Shown: positions 1-8,755 of the stretch, piece by piece
Position numbering within the stretch: position 1 is the first letter of the stretch
Layout: each line of letters begins with the position of its first letter
DNA from: Bremerella sp. JC817
Lineage (GTDB): Bacteria > Planctomycetota > Planctomycetia > Pirellulales > Pirellulaceae
Reading direction: 5' to 3'
Assembly (NCBI RefSeq): GCF_040718835.1
Contig: NZ_JBFEFG010000281.1
Span: 434,001-498,000, forward strand
DNA: 64,000 bases
Translations under genes and position numbers: made by a program
The notes under the pieces: model-generated
Database searches by the model: none
What the model was told of the DNA's origin: nothing
Seen by the model: only the letters and a program-made list of their open reading frames with translations

Positions 1-444
1 TTGTTCGAAGATGGTCAGTACTTCCATGCCGACGGTAAGGCACGCTTCATCTTCGAACCGCCCCAAGCCCCCAACGAAGAGCCGAGCGAAGACTTCCCGC
101 TGCGTCTGCTCACTGGTCGCGGAACGGCGGCGCAGTGGCATACGCAAACCAAGACTTCCAAATCGGCCGTCTTGCGAACGCTGTACTCGACGACGCTTCT
201 CGTCGACATCAGTCCCGACGATGCCGCTGCCCTGCAATTGCTGCCGCATGACAAAGTGCTGGTGCAATCGGCCCGCGGAGAAATTGAGGCCCGGGTTAAC
301 ATCACCGGCAGTGTCCAGCCAGGGCATGTCTTCCTGCCGATGCACAACGAGCTGACTAATCGACTGACCTTTCCGCAGTTCGATAGCTACTCGCGACAGC
401 CGTCTTATAAGAACGCCGCCGTGCGAATCGTGAAGCCTTCTTAG
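1..444 (+). CDS. Nitrate reductase (molybdopterin oxidoreductase), C-terminal fragment
   Basis: The gene is cut by the window edge; only the last 148 codons or so are present, so the first codon here is not the real start. The fragment is the molybdopterin-dinucleotide-binding domain that closes assimilatory-type nitrate reductases: it shows LLTGRGTAAQWHTQTKT near residues 36-52, a DISPDDAAAL stretch, and the late PGHVFLPMHNE and SRQPSYKNAAVRIV segments typical of that C-terminal barrel. The enzyme would reduce nitrate at a bis-MGD molybdenum centre. A NirB-like flavoprotein and multiheme cytochromes follow on the same strand and could supply or use its electrons (inference). Nitrate as substrate is likely from the sequence pattern, but the catalytic domain is outside the window. 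Confidence 0.85.
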   Translation: MFEDGQYFHADGKARFIFEPPQAPNEEPSEDFPLRLLTGRGTAAQWHTQTKTSKSAVLRTLYSTTLLVDISPDDAAALQLLPHDKVLVQSARGEIEARVNITGSVQPGHVFLPMHNELTNRLTFPQFDSYSRQPSYKNAAVRIVKPS

Positions 445-681
445 CGTGCAGAATCGGCTGCCTGCTGCATAGATCGAAGGCACGATTTTGCCGTCGATGC
501 TGGCAGTGATCACAGACTGACCACCCTTGTTTGTCGCTCTTTAATTTTAAATCGGACCACTTGGTCCTATTTGTCCACGACTTACGTCATTGACGAGCGA
601 TTCAACCGAAAAATCGGCACGTTCTTTGCAATCTCGACTCAACATCGACTCGATCTCGTTGCTCTCAGAAATGATTCCGCC

Positions 682-2682
682 GTGCATCAGTTGCATTCCG
701 CCAACCAGACAGCCGCCGCCACGCCCAGTTCGCTCGGGCGGATGGTCGTTGTCGGCAATGGCATGGTCGGACATGCATTCTGCCAGGCCATGGTGCGGCG
801 GGGTGGTCATGAAGCGTGGCAGATCGATGTCTTTGGCGAAGAGCCGCACGCCGCTTACGATCGTGTTCGATTGACGAAGCTGTTTCGCGAGCCAGAGTCT
901 TCGCTGACCCTTTCGCCGCGAGAGTGGTACGAACAGGTCGGTGTGAACCTGGTGACTTCGCAAAAGATCAACCGCATCAATTGCGTCGACAAACAAGTCA
1001 TTTGCCAGGATGGAAAGCGGTATCCGTACGACCGCTTGATTCTGGCCACGGGAAGTCGCCCTTTCGTGCCGCCGATTGAAGGCGTCGACCTGCCTGGGGT
1101 GTTTCTTTATCGCACGCTTGACGACTTGGAACAGATTCGCGAGTACGCTTCCCGTTGCCGGTCGGCGGCGGTGATGGGTGGTGGCCTGCTCGGCCTGGAA
1201 GCAGGCAAAGCAGTGCTCGATCTGGGATTGGAAGCACACGTCCTGGAAGTTGCCCCGAGCCTGATGCCCCGCCAACTCGATTCCGCAGGGGGGGCCCTGT
1301 TGAAGTCGCGCGTTGAAGAGCTCGGTGTTCATGTTCACTTACTTTGCCGCTGCGACCGCATCGAAGCGATCGGTCCAGGGCTGAGACTACACTTCGTCAA
1401 TGGCGAGACACTTTGCGTCGACATGCTGATCATTTCGGCCGGGATCGTTCCACGCGATGAATTGGCCCGCGATGCCGACCTGACCATTGCTCCGCGCGGG
1501 GGCGTCGTCGTCAACGATCGTCTTCGCACGTCAAACGCCAACATCTTTGCCATTGGCGAATGTGCCGTGCATCGCGACAAGCATTATGGGCTGGTTGGCC
1601 CTGGCATTCAGATGGCTGAAGTCTTGGCCGCCAACTGCTGCGGCGAGGATGCCACGTTCGAGTATGGCGATCAATCGGCGAAACTCAAACTGATGGGTGT
1701 CGATGTTGCGGCTCTTGGCGATGCACTCGGCGAAACACCGAACTCGTTGATTGTGCATAGCCATACCGAGGACTCGTACCGCAAGCTCATCTTCGCCGGG
1801 AATCGTGTCGTCGGTGCCACCGCGGTTGGCGAATGGAACGAGATCGATCGTGTTCGTGATTTCATTACCCACTCGCGACGTTTATGGCCGTGGCAAATCT
1901 CGCGCTTCCGCCGAACCGGCCGGCTGTGGCCGGAAGATGCCCTGCAAAGTCCGTGGGATTGGCCTGAAGGTGCGGTGGTCTGTAGTTGCGTCGGTGTCAC
2001 GAAAGGTCGAATTTGCGAAGTCGTTGCGGAAGGTGCGGCCGATGCCGAGACGGTCACTCAACTGACACGTGCTTCTTCCGTATGTGGAACGTGTCGGCCC
2101 TTGGTCCAGCAGCTTTGCGGACAACCGCCTTCCACCGATGCCTCTCATTCGTGGAAGGTTCTGCTCGGCAGCTCTGCGCTGACACTAGTATTGATCGCGT
2201 TGATGCTGACTGTCGGTCCCCTCCCCTTCTCCGATTCGGTCCAAACGACCTGGCATTCGATCGATGCGATCTGGCGTACCGAGATGCCCAAGCAAGTGAC
2301 TGGTTACACGATCTTCGGTCTGACAGTGCTCGGACTCGGCTTTTCACTTCGCAAACGAATGGCTGGCTGGAGCTGGGGAGACTTCGCCTGGTGGCGCGTC
2401 GCTCACGCAGTGTTGGCCACGCTGGCGGTGGCAGGCCTGGCGCTGCATACCGGATTTCGATTTGGATCGAACTTGAACCTGGTCCTGGTCAGCGTGTTTC
2501 TGGTAGTGAATGTCACCGGAGGTATTACAGGCCTTCTCGTTTCGCTCGAGAACCGTATCTCTGGCACAGTTGGAATTTGGATTCGACGCTGGCGACCTCG
2601 CATGGTGCTGGTTCATCTGCTGCTGTTTTGGCCGCTGCCGGTATTACTGCTGTTTCATCTCATCACGGTGTATTACTTCTAA
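682..2682 (+). CDS. NirB-like FAD/NAD(P) oxidoreductase with BFD-type [2Fe-2S] domain and C-terminal membrane domain
   Basis: Order of domains: an FAD-binding Rossmann motif (VVVGNGMVG, about residue 21), the ATGSRP motif, a second NAD(P)-binding GGGLLGLEAG, an FAD-closing IFAIGECAVH, then a BFD-like four-cysteine site (CSC at about 434 and CGTC some 35 residues later), and about 200 C-terminal residues with around five hydrophobic helices carrying spaced histidines (VAHAV, ALHTG, LVHLLL, LFHLI). The first part is the NAD(P)H-oxidising half of NirB-type nitrite reductases; the siroheme half is absent and replaced by the membrane part, which could hold b-type haems (inference). The start is uncertain: reading frame is open from a TTG at 571, GTG at 682 gives a normal-length N-terminus, and ATG at 742 would start right at the Rossmann strand. 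No clear ribosome-binding site decides it. Stop is 3 bases before the next gene. Confidence 0.85.
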   Translation: MHQLHSANQTAAATPSSLGRMVVVGNGMVGHAFCQAMVRRGGHEAWQIDVFGEEPHAAYDRVRLTKLFREPESSLTLSPREWYEQVGVNLVTSQKINRINCVDKQVICQDGKRYPYDRLILATGSRPFVPPIEGVDLPGVFLYRTLDDLEQIREYASRCRSAAVMGGGLLGLEAGKAVLDLGLEAHVLEVAPSLMPRQLDSAGGALLKSRVEELGVHVHLLCRCDRIEAIGPGLRLHFVNGETLCVDMLIISAGIVPRDELARDADLTIAPRGGVVVNDRLRTSNANIFAIGECAVHRDKHYGLVGPGIQMAEVLAANCCGEDATFEYGDQSAKLKLMGVDVAALGDALGETPNSLIVHSHTEDSYRKLIFAGNRVVGATAVGEWNEIDRVRDFITHSRRLWPWQISRFRRTGRLWPEDALQSPWDWPEGAVVCSCVGVTKGRICEVVAEGAADAETVTQLTRASSVCGTCRPLVQQLCGQPPSTDASHSWKVLLGSSALTLVLIALMLTVGPLPFSDSVQTTWHSIDAIWRTEMPKQVTGYTIFGLTVLGLGFSLRKRMAGWSWGDFAWWRVAHAVLATLAVAGLALHTGFRFGSNLNLVLVSVFLVVNVTGGITGLLVSLENRISGTVGIWIRRWRPRMVLVHLLLFWPLPVLLLFHLITVYYF

Positions 2683-2685
2683 GTT

Positions 2686-4038
2686 ATGTCTTCCTGGATT
2701 TATGCCCTGGTCTGGTTCGCGCTGTCGCTGCTGGTTGGCAGCAGTCTCGGCATGATCCTGCTGACGGAAGACCATTCCTGGAAGACGGTCTACCTGCCTG
2801 GCAAGACCACGCACGGACATTATCAAATCGAGATGAAGTGCTCGGAATGTCACGATCCCGAGTTGGGCGTGACCAGCAAGTCGTGTTTGAAGTGCCACGA
2901 AGAAGAACTGAAAGAAGCCAACGACACCCACCCCGCCAAGAAGTTCAACGACCCGGTCAATGCTGCCCGACTGTCCGTGCTGGATGCTCAGAACTGCATT
3001 ACGTGCCACAAAGAGCACGCCCCTGCCGAAACGCATGCGATGGGCGTGTCGATGCCGGAAGACTTTTGTTTCCAGTGCCATCAAGAGATCGCCGATGAAC
3101 GCCCGAGCCACAAAGGGATGCAGTTCAATTCGTGCCAGACCAGCGGCTGCCATAACTATCACGACAATCGCGCCCTCAACGAAAACTTCCTGCGTAAGCA
3201 TCTCGACGAAATCGCCAACCTTCCGCAACAAGTCGTGCCCGAGCGTAACGCGCTGACTCGCTATCTCGCTGAACAATCCGATCCGATCAAGCCGCTGACC
3301 GCTGCGGATGCGCGGTATCACTCGAGCGTGCCTCACGATCCGCAATTGATCGACGACTGGGCCAAGTCAGTGCACGCCCAGGTTGGCATCAACTGCAACG
3401 ATTGCCATACCCAGTCGAACGACAACGGCAAGTGGCAGAATGAAGTCCCGCTGGCGACCTGTCAGAAATGCCATGCTGACGAAAGCGATGGTTTCCTGCA
3501 GGGAATGCATGGTATGCGATTGGCAGCGGGGCTTTCAGCCATGACGCCTGGCATGGCCCGGTTACCGATGAAGCACGACATGTTGCACGCCGAACTTTCG
3601 TGCAGCTCTTGCCATTCGCCGCATGATACCGACGTCCGCGTTGCTGCAATGCAGGCCTGCGTGAAGTGCCACAACGATTCGCATACCAAGGCGTATGAAG
3701 ACTCGCCTCACGCTCGACTTTGGCAGCAGGAACTTCACGGAGAGTTGCCGCCAGGCAGTGGCGTCTCGTGTGCGACTTGCCATATGCCACGCGAAGTCTC
3801 AGGCAGTTCCAAGTCGCCCAAGGTGACGGTGCAGCACAATCAAAATGCCAACCTCCAGCCTAACGAGACGATGGTTCGAAACGTTTGCTCGAATTGCCAC
3901 GGCCTTCAATTCAGCCTGGATGCAATGCACGACCCGAAGCAGATCGAGCAAAACTTTGTCGAGACGCCAGCACACTCGGTCGAGAGCCTGGAGATGGTTC
4001 GCAAGTGGTTCGATCGCAAGAAACCATCGACGCCATAA
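2686..4038 (+). CDS. Membrane-anchored multiheme cytochrome c (10 CXXCH plus one CX4CH)
   Basis: A 450-residue protein beginning with one hydrophobic helix (residues about 4-25), an uncleaved anchor or signal, followed by a periplasmic domain with ten CXXCH c-type haem sites (CSECH, CLKCH, CITCH, CFQCH, CNDCH, CQKCH, CSSCH, CVKCH, CATCH, CSNCH) and one spaced CQTSGCH. It is related to cytochrome c3/NapC/NrfH-type electron carriers in general character, but I do not recognise a specific orthologue. The ATG lies 3 bases after the stop of the flavoprotein, so the two are almost surely co-translated and may form one complex passing electrons between the membrane domain and the cell exterior side. 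No catalytic CXXCK site is visible, so it is a carrier rather than a nitrite reductase by sequence. Confidence 0.9.
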   Translation: MSSWIYALVWFALSLLVGSSLGMILLTEDHSWKTVYLPGKTTHGHYQIEMKCSECHDPELGVTSKSCLKCHEEELKEANDTHPAKKFNDPVNAARLSVLDAQNCITCHKEHAPAETHAMGVSMPEDFCFQCHQEIADERPSHKGMQFNSCQTSGCHNYHDNRALNENFLRKHLDEIANLPQQVVPERNALTRYLAEQSDPIKPLTAADARYHSSVPHDPQLIDDWAKSVHAQVGINCNDCHTQSNDNGKWQNEVPLATCQKCHADESDGFLQGMHGMRLAAGLSAMTPGMARLPMKHDMLHAELSCSSCHSPHDTDVRVAAMQACVKCHNDSHTKAYEDSPHARLWQQELHGELPPGSGVSCATCHMPREVSGSSKSPKVTVQHNQNANLQPNETMVRNVCSNCHGLQFSLDAMHDPKQIEQNFVETPAHSVESLEMVRKWFDRKKPSTP

Positions 4039-4107
4039 ATCACCCTATCCCTATCGTGCCACGTTGTTCGCCTTTTGCCATGCAACCCTTGAAAACGGGA
4101 GAATGAA

Positions 4108-4716
4108 ATGAACAAGGTCCTGGGAATCGTTTGCGGTTTGATTGTCATTGGTTCGACGACCGTGGCGTTGACCGGCTGCGGAAACAGTACGCCAGCGTCG
4201 GTTCCGGCGGCTGGTGGCATCACGCCGAAACAGTTTGCCAATGCGGTCCATGCCGTGATGATGGCCGATCGTACGGTCTATGCGACGCACATCGTAACGC
4301 GCTTGAAAGAGCAAGGCAGCGAAGTCAAACCGAGCGAGTATTGGCAAGACGAAGAAGGCACGATCCCGCTGCCGGCGCAGATGTTTCGTATGGGCTCCGA
4401 GATTGTCGACAGCAATGAGGAAGCTGGCTTCACTTATGCCTTGAAGTCGCTGTGGCCGTTGAATCCCCAGAACACGCCCAAGTCTGATCAGGAAATCGAA
4501 GGCCTCAAGTTCGTGGCCGAGAACCCCGGCGAGAACTTCTATGGTGAGGAGAAGCTGGGCGACAAGACGTACTTCACCGCGGTTTATGCGGACAAGGCAG
4601 TGGCCAAGGCTTGCTGGGATTGCCACAACAATCACTCCGACCGAGGCGCCGACTACCCTGAGTTCAAAGAGGGGGACGTGATGGGTGGCGTGGTCGTTCG
4701 GATCCCCTTGGACTGA
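4108..4716 (+). CDS. DUF3365 (Tll0287-like) one-haem lipoprotein
   Basis: 202 residues with a lipoprotein signal peptide: hydrophobic stretch then the lipobox LTGC with Cys24 as the lipidated residue. A single CWDCH haem site lies at Cys169-His173, near the C-terminus, and the body has the layout of DUF3365/Tll0287 proteins, a family of small PAS-like haem sensors or redox proteins. It starts 69 bases after the multiheme cytochrome and probably belongs to the same operon. A ribosome-binding site GGGAGA precedes the ATG. Role: peripheral redox partner or sensor of the multiheme system (inference). Confidence 0.85.
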   Translation: MNKVLGIVCGLIVIGSTTVALTGCGNSTPASVPAAGGITPKQFANAVHAVMMADRTVYATHIVTRLKEQGSEVKPSEYWQDEEGTIPLPAQMFRMGSEIVDSNEEAGFTYALKSLWPLNPQNTPKSDQEIEGLKFVAENPGENFYGEEKLGDKTYFTAVYADKAVAKACWDCHNNHSDRGADYPEFKEGDVMGGVVVRIPLD

Positions 4717-4874
4717 GGAAGCCAATCAGCACAACCGTCACGATCGCTTCAGTGTGATCGCTCGACAACGAGGTTTACCGCCTTGTCGGTCGGCAACGCG
4801 TTTGCCTTCCGATTCATCGAGTCTGGAAACATAAGCTTTCCAGGAACGATCTTTTCATTCCTGAGGGCAAGTTG

Positions 4875-5360
4875 ATGTCGAAACCGGGTACTCGTGACCG
4901 ACGCAGGCAGTTCTGGGTCGATCCTGAAGTTCAAGGTGGTTTGGCGATGCGAGTCGCCATGTATTGGATGATCTGCCTGTTGAGTGTCGGCGCGGTAATG
5001 ATCATTGGCGCGGCACTTGGCGATCTGAATTCCCCGGTAACCGCGGCCAGCAGCGCCTTGTGGAATTACTTCATTCCCTCGGCCGTGGTTAGCTTGTTCG
5101 TGCTGCCGATCATGATTCTGGACAGCATCCGCCATAGCAATCGCTTCGTCGGAGCCATCGCGCGATTCAAGAAGGCGATGACACGTCTGGCCGACGGAGA
5201 AACAGCAAGCCCCTTGATCCTGCGCGAAGGGGATGCCTGGAAATGCCTGGCAGAGCAATACAATCGGATTGCTCTGCGTCTGGAAGAACTCGAGTCTGCT
5301 CAGAACGAGCCGACCACGGAAGCCTCTTCCACAAAGAAGGAAGAGGCACTTTCAACCTAA
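4875..5360 (+). CDS. Small two-helix membrane protein with HAMP-like domain
   Basis: 161 residues. Residues about 25-50 and 65-85 form two transmembrane helices (around WMICLLSVGAVMIIGAA and FIPSAVVSLFVLPIMIL), followed by a HAMP-like segment (RFVGAIARFKKAMTRLADGE through a second amphipathic helix ending in LRLEELE) and a disordered Glu/Lys/Thr tail. There is no downstream kinase, cyclase or chemotaxis output domain, so it is a bare HAMP protein of a type common in planctomycetes. A TTG codon sits just before the ATG at 4875; the ATG is the more likely start. It follows the cytochrome genes after a 158-base gap and may be separately transcribed. Confidence 0.75.
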   Translation: MSKPGTRDRRRQFWVDPEVQGGLAMRVAMYWMICLLSVGAVMIIGAALGDLNSPVTAASSALWNYFIPSAVVSLFVLPIMILDSIRHSNRFVGAIARFKKAMTRLADGETASPLILREGDAWKCLAEQYNRIALRLEELESAQNEPTTEASSTKKEEALST

Positions 5361-5382
5361 GCGAGTTGGTTCGGGACGCGGC

Positions 5383-6798
5383 CTATCGGCGGTCGCGTCC
5401 ACCACCGCCACCACTTCCGCTGCCACGACGACGACGGCCATTGTTGCGACCACCTCGTTCGTGAGGGCGTGCCGGTGGAGCCGTTTCGTGACGGGTGATG
5501 TTGGCATCGACCATGGCGGAAACCGCGTCGGTCCACGAAGGAATCTTCTTGTGCTTATCCTTCGGCCGATCGTCCTGGTCGTCGTCACGGCGGCGACGCG
5601 AAGAACGCGAACGTCCACGAGCTGGTGCTTCGTCGGCGTCGTCTTCCATGTCGAGGTCTAGATCGTCATCGAAGTCGTCGTCATCGTCATCGTTGCGAGC
5701 TTCGCTTCGACGATCGCTTCGCGAATCGGTCGACGATTCACCATCGCCAGACTTACGCGAACGACGGCGGCGGCGGCGACGACGGGTTGGGCGAGGTTCA
5801 TCATCGCCATCTTCCTGGTCGTCGTCACGCGAGTCGCGACTTTCGACTTCAGCGTCCGCATCGGCGTCGAAGTCGTCATCCGACGAGCTTTCGCGGGCGG
5901 TCACTTCGGAATCGTCGTCACTCGATCGCGAACGGCGACCACGGCGACGACCACGAGAGCGGCGACCACGCTTGCTCGAACGGCCTTCCGATTCTTCTTC
6001 GTCACGTGGTTCGTCTTCGACTTCCACTTCGGCGACTGGTTCTACTTCATCTTCGTCTTCGCTCGTACCTTCGTTCAGGAAGATACCATCGAAGCCTTTG
6101 AAATCTTCGTCGCTGGTCGGAACCGACTTGCCGCCGGAACGTCCCATGATCTGCGAAGCACGGTCTTCTTCTGGCGAGCGTTCCAAAGGCTTCTTGAAGG
6201 CAGCCAGATGGGGGCTCTCGAAATCTTCTTCCGCTGCTGCTGGCTTGGGCTGTGGTTCTGGTTCTGGGGCCTTCTTCACTTCCGGGGCAGCCGTTTCGAG
6301 AACGACCGGGGCCTCTTCCACAACGGCTTCTTCTTCGTCTTCGTACTCGTCTTCTTCCTCTTCAGCGGCCGACAAGCCGAGCATCGACGAGAGCGAGGCC
6401 CAGTGGCTACGCTTCTTGCTCTTCTTTTTACGTGGCTTCGGAGGTGCTTCGGCGACGACTTCTTCCGTCGCGGCGACAGGCTCTTGATGAGGAGGTTCGA
6501 CGATCTCTTGATTGTCGACGGGGCCGTCAGAGACTTGCGAAAGTTCGTCTTCGACCTGGATGTTTGCTTCTTCGGTGGTCGCTTCCGCTTCCTCCGCGGC
6601 TTCTTCTTCAGCTACTTCCGCAACCGCTTCTGCTTCCTTAGCGGCCTGGGCCGCGGCTTCCGCTTCGGCGGCTGCTTGTTCGGCGGCCTGTTTGGCAGCG
6701 GCTTCAGCAGCTTCGGCTTGCGCCAATTCTTCTTGCGAAATCGCCCCGATTTGAGCGGCGAGAGAACGCCAATGTCCGGCTTTGTTAGAACTGCTCAT
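5383..6798 (-). CDS. Acidic/arginine-rich disordered protein with repeated short motifs
   Basis: 471 residues, almost entirely low-complexity. Residues 1-20 hold a short motif HWRSLAAQIGA; an Ala/Glu-rich probable coiled coil follows (about 23-75); a second motif, HWASLSSMLG, is at 132-141; then acidic stretches alternate with Arg/Ser-rich blocks (RRGRRSRGRRRG-type) and runs of Asp; the C-terminus has IPSWTDAVSAMVDANI followed by an Arg/Gly tail that looks RNA- or DNA-binding. The three conserved motifs among disorder suggest docking peptides on a scaffold, possibly RNA-associated (inference). No enzyme domain is visible. The long open frames on the opposite strand here are a composition artefact. 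Confidence 0.8.
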   Translation of the reverse strand: MSSSNKAGHWRSLAAQIGAISQEELAQAEAAEAAAKQAAEQAAAEAEAAAQAAKEAEAVAEVAEEEAAEEAEATTEEANIQVEDELSQVSDGPVDNQEIVEPPHQEPVAATEEVVAEAPPKPRKKKSKKRSHWASLSSMLGLSAAEEEEDEYEDEEEAVVEEAPVVLETAAPEVKKAPEPEPQPKPAAAEEDFESPHLAAFKKPLERSPEEDRASQIMGRSGGKSVPTSDEDFKGFDGIFLNEGTSEDEDEVEPVAEVEVEDEPRDEEESEGRSSKRGRRSRGRRRGRRSRSSDDDSEVTARESSSDDDFDADADAEVESRDSRDDDQEDGDDEPRPTRRRRRRRRSRKSGDGESSTDSRSDRRSEARNDDDDDDFDDDLDLDMEDDADEAPARGRSRSSRRRRDDDQDDRPKDKHKKIPSWTDAVSAMVDANITRHETAPPARPHERGGRNNGRRRRGSGSGGGGGRDRR

Positions 6799-7111
6799 GT
6801 ACTGATACCCGGTGTCCGGGCAATGCCTTCCTGCATTTAAAAGGTGTCCCCCACGGGGTACTTGCGGGCCTACTCCAGGCTCTACGCGGTGACCTCACGC
6901 TTCTTACGACAAATTTGCGGTCACCAACCCTGACGGCGGGGATGCTTGCATATTCCTGCCATCATACCGCGGAGGGATTATTTTGGGAAGGTGATTCAGG
7001 CTCAGAAGATACGCCCGCCGTCAAGGTCCCCCCAATCGATCAAGAAATAACAACACGCCAAGTCGTCTCGCAAACGACTCGGCGTGCTGAATCCCCCTAC
7101 GGATTTTTCAT
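6799..7111. other. Intergenic region between two minus-strand genes
   Basis: It holds the upstream region of the disordered-protein gene and, at 7054-7086, the terminator of the next minus-strand gene. A short GC-rich hairpin (GTCCCC/GGGG) lies near 6847-6860. A 66-codon open frame on the plus strand at 6915-7115 has no ribosome-binding site or recognisable sequence, so I do not call it. Confidence 0.6.
7054..7086 (-). terminator. Intrinsic terminator of the outer-membrane protein gene
   Basis: A 13-bp stem (7054-7066 with 7074-7086, one G-U pair, 7-base loop) followed on the minus strand by a T-rich tract (complement of 7041-7053). It lies 26 bases beyond the stop codon at 7112. Confidence 0.8.
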
Positions 7112-8401
7112 TTAGTTCGTTGGGTACATCGAGAAAGTACCGTTGTTCGCTACGTTAAACAGCGGACGATAGTAGTTTTTGCCGGCACTGGCCGAACTGC
7201 AGGCCCGTGGGTACCACACGAGGTTGATACCAACATTCCAGGTCTCGCAGACGCATGGATCGTCGCTTCCCTCACCACCTCGGGGGATGAGGTAGAGGAA
7301 ATTGCTTTCCACAGCCAGGCATTTGGTGATCGGAACGTTCAGGTCAGCTCCGATCAGACCCATCTCGGTGTCGGTCCAACCGCCCGAGAATCGCATTTCG
7401 CCACCACAAACCTCCAGAGGAGTTCGGTAAAAGAACGCGAACATGTTGTTTGGCTGGAACGAGCCTGAGGCGGTCGATGGAACCGATGCCCCTGGCAGGG
7501 TGATCTGCTCGTCGATGTCGCTGGTCTGGTCCGAAGCGGTGAACCAGAAACCAAATTCGCCCTGGCACTGGAACTTCCAGCTCAATTCACCACGAATCTG
7601 GCTGGCGTCGATGTCGTAGTACCAGTGATCGTTCATGTGGTCGTAGACGATACCACCCTGCCAGCCCCAGTCGACGCGGCGGAAAACACCGGCGGTCAGG
7701 AAGAACTGGTCGCGATGATCGTCGGTGAAGCTCGCACCATGCAGGTTCGCATTCGAGCCATTCACACCCAACTGGACGCCCAGGCCGGTGCTTCGCGAGA
7801 CCAAGGGAGCACCCCAGTTCACGCCATACAGGAAGCCAAAACTTCCATCCATGCCAGCATTCATCGGGCCTTTGAAGCCTTCGACACCGGCTCGGACCGA
7901 GAGGTTTTCCAGCGGCAAGCTGAAACAAAGGGGGAAACAGATCGTTGGGCAAGTACCACAAGTTCCGCAGTCGCCGCCACACTGCGATCCGCCCTGGCAG
8001 GACGAACAGCCAGGCGAGCCTGGAACAGTGTGGTAGGTCATCGGATCGTGGATCCCGGCGATGGCCGGACCTTCCATGATGATTTCGCCTTCCATGGGCA
8101 TCGGCTCGCCTGCCGACTCACTCAAAACCGAGTAGTCGACCGGTTGGATATCGCCGGCCTGGATCTTCGACGCCACATAACTGGCGCGGGCGACGCGTTG
8201 CCGAGCAGCAAACACGCGATCTTGATCGGTAGAAAACAGACTTCGGATCGCCCGGGCGGGCGATGGCGGTCGGTTGAAATCTTCAGTAACAGTGTGTGGC
8301 AGTTTAGCTGGCTCACGAGGTTCCGCCGCGGGAGCGAGATCCGCAACGACACCACCGCAAACAGCGGTCAGCAAAGCCAGGATACAGGGGAAGACTCGCA
8401 T
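7112..8401 (-). CDS. Predicted outer-membrane/secreted protein, Cys-rich N-terminal segment (DUF6666-like)
   Basis: 429 residues from the ATG at 8401, chosen over an upstream in-frame ATG because AAGGAAGG sits just before it and a signal peptide (RVFPCILALLTAVCGGVVADLAPA) begins there. After a linker comes a Cys-rich stretch with CSSCQGGSQCGGDCGTCGTC, then about 250 residues of alternating beta pattern rich in Gly, Phe, Trp and Tyr that looks like a beta-barrel or beta-sandwich. The pattern fits planctomycete-only envelope proteins (possibly DUF6666), assigned from memory only. Its divergent neighbour is also a Cys-rich exported protein. Confidence 0.75.
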   Translation of the reverse strand: MRVFPCILALLTAVCGGVVADLAPAAEPREPAKLPHTVTEDFNRPPSPARAIRSLFSTDQDRVFAARQRVARASYVASKIQAGDIQPVDYSVLSESAGEPMPMEGEIIMEGPAIAGIHDPMTYHTVPGSPGCSSCQGGSQCGGDCGTCGTCPTICFPLCFSLPLENLSVRAGVEGFKGPMNAGMDGSFGFLYGVNWGAPLVSRSTGLGVQLGVNGSNANLHGASFTDDHRDQFFLTAGVFRRVDWGWQGGIVYDHMNDHWYYDIDASQIRGELSWKFQCQGEFGFWFTASDQTSDIDEQITLPGASVPSTASGSFQPNNMFAFFYRTPLEVCGGEMRFSGGWTDTEMGLIGADLNVPITKCLAVESNFLYLIPRGGEGSDDPCVCETWNVGINLVWYPRACSSASAGKNYYRPLFNVANNGTFSMYPTN

Positions 8402-8755
8402 GGTCTTACCTTCCTTCGACAAATGAAACACCGGGGGGGACGGTTCAATCAACAGCGCGGTACCTCGCTGTCCTTATCGTCATCGGCATCCGCAAACTCA
8501 GCTCTTTCGGAAAAGTTGAAATAACCCGCAAAGTTTTCCCAGATATCCTCAAATTGAATCTGCCAGCACTTAGCGGTACCTCCTAAAGCTCTCATTTGCC
8601 CACAGAACAATAATCTGGGTAATCTTGCGAGGAGTTATCGGTTGATCCGATTGTTCTGTTTTTTTGTGGTGTAGCGACTCGATAAATGATTCCGTTGACC
8701 CAACACCGCTATGATGCGTCGCTACGACGCTTCCGTACTTCGAGAAGGATCTCAG
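8402..8755. other. Divergent intergenic region with terminator-like inverted repeat
   Basis: It separates two divergent genes for exported Cys-rich proteins and must carry both promoters. Its main visible structure is the perfect 10-bp inverted repeat at 8602-8611/8650-8659 followed by seven T's; it is listed separately. Confidence 0.6.
8602..8667 (+). terminator. Orphan terminator-like hairpin (possible leader attenuator or sRNA end)
   Basis: ACAGAACAAT at 8602-8611 is perfectly complementary to ATTGTTCTGT at 8650-8659; the interior contains a smaller ATCGG/CCGAT hairpin, and TTTTTTT follows. In the plus direction this has the form of an intrinsic terminator, yet no plus-strand gene lies upstream. 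It could be an attenuator in the leader of the gene at 8756 or the end of a small RNA. Confidence 0.45.

Noticed and set aside
5495..6487. 330-codon Ser/Arg-rich plus-strand frame
   Set aside because: Mirror image of the Asp/Glu/Arg-rich minus-strand gene; composition artefact.
6915..7115. 66-codon plus-strand frame in an intergenic region
   Set aside because: No ribosome-binding site, overlaps a terminator, and the sequence has no protein-like pattern.
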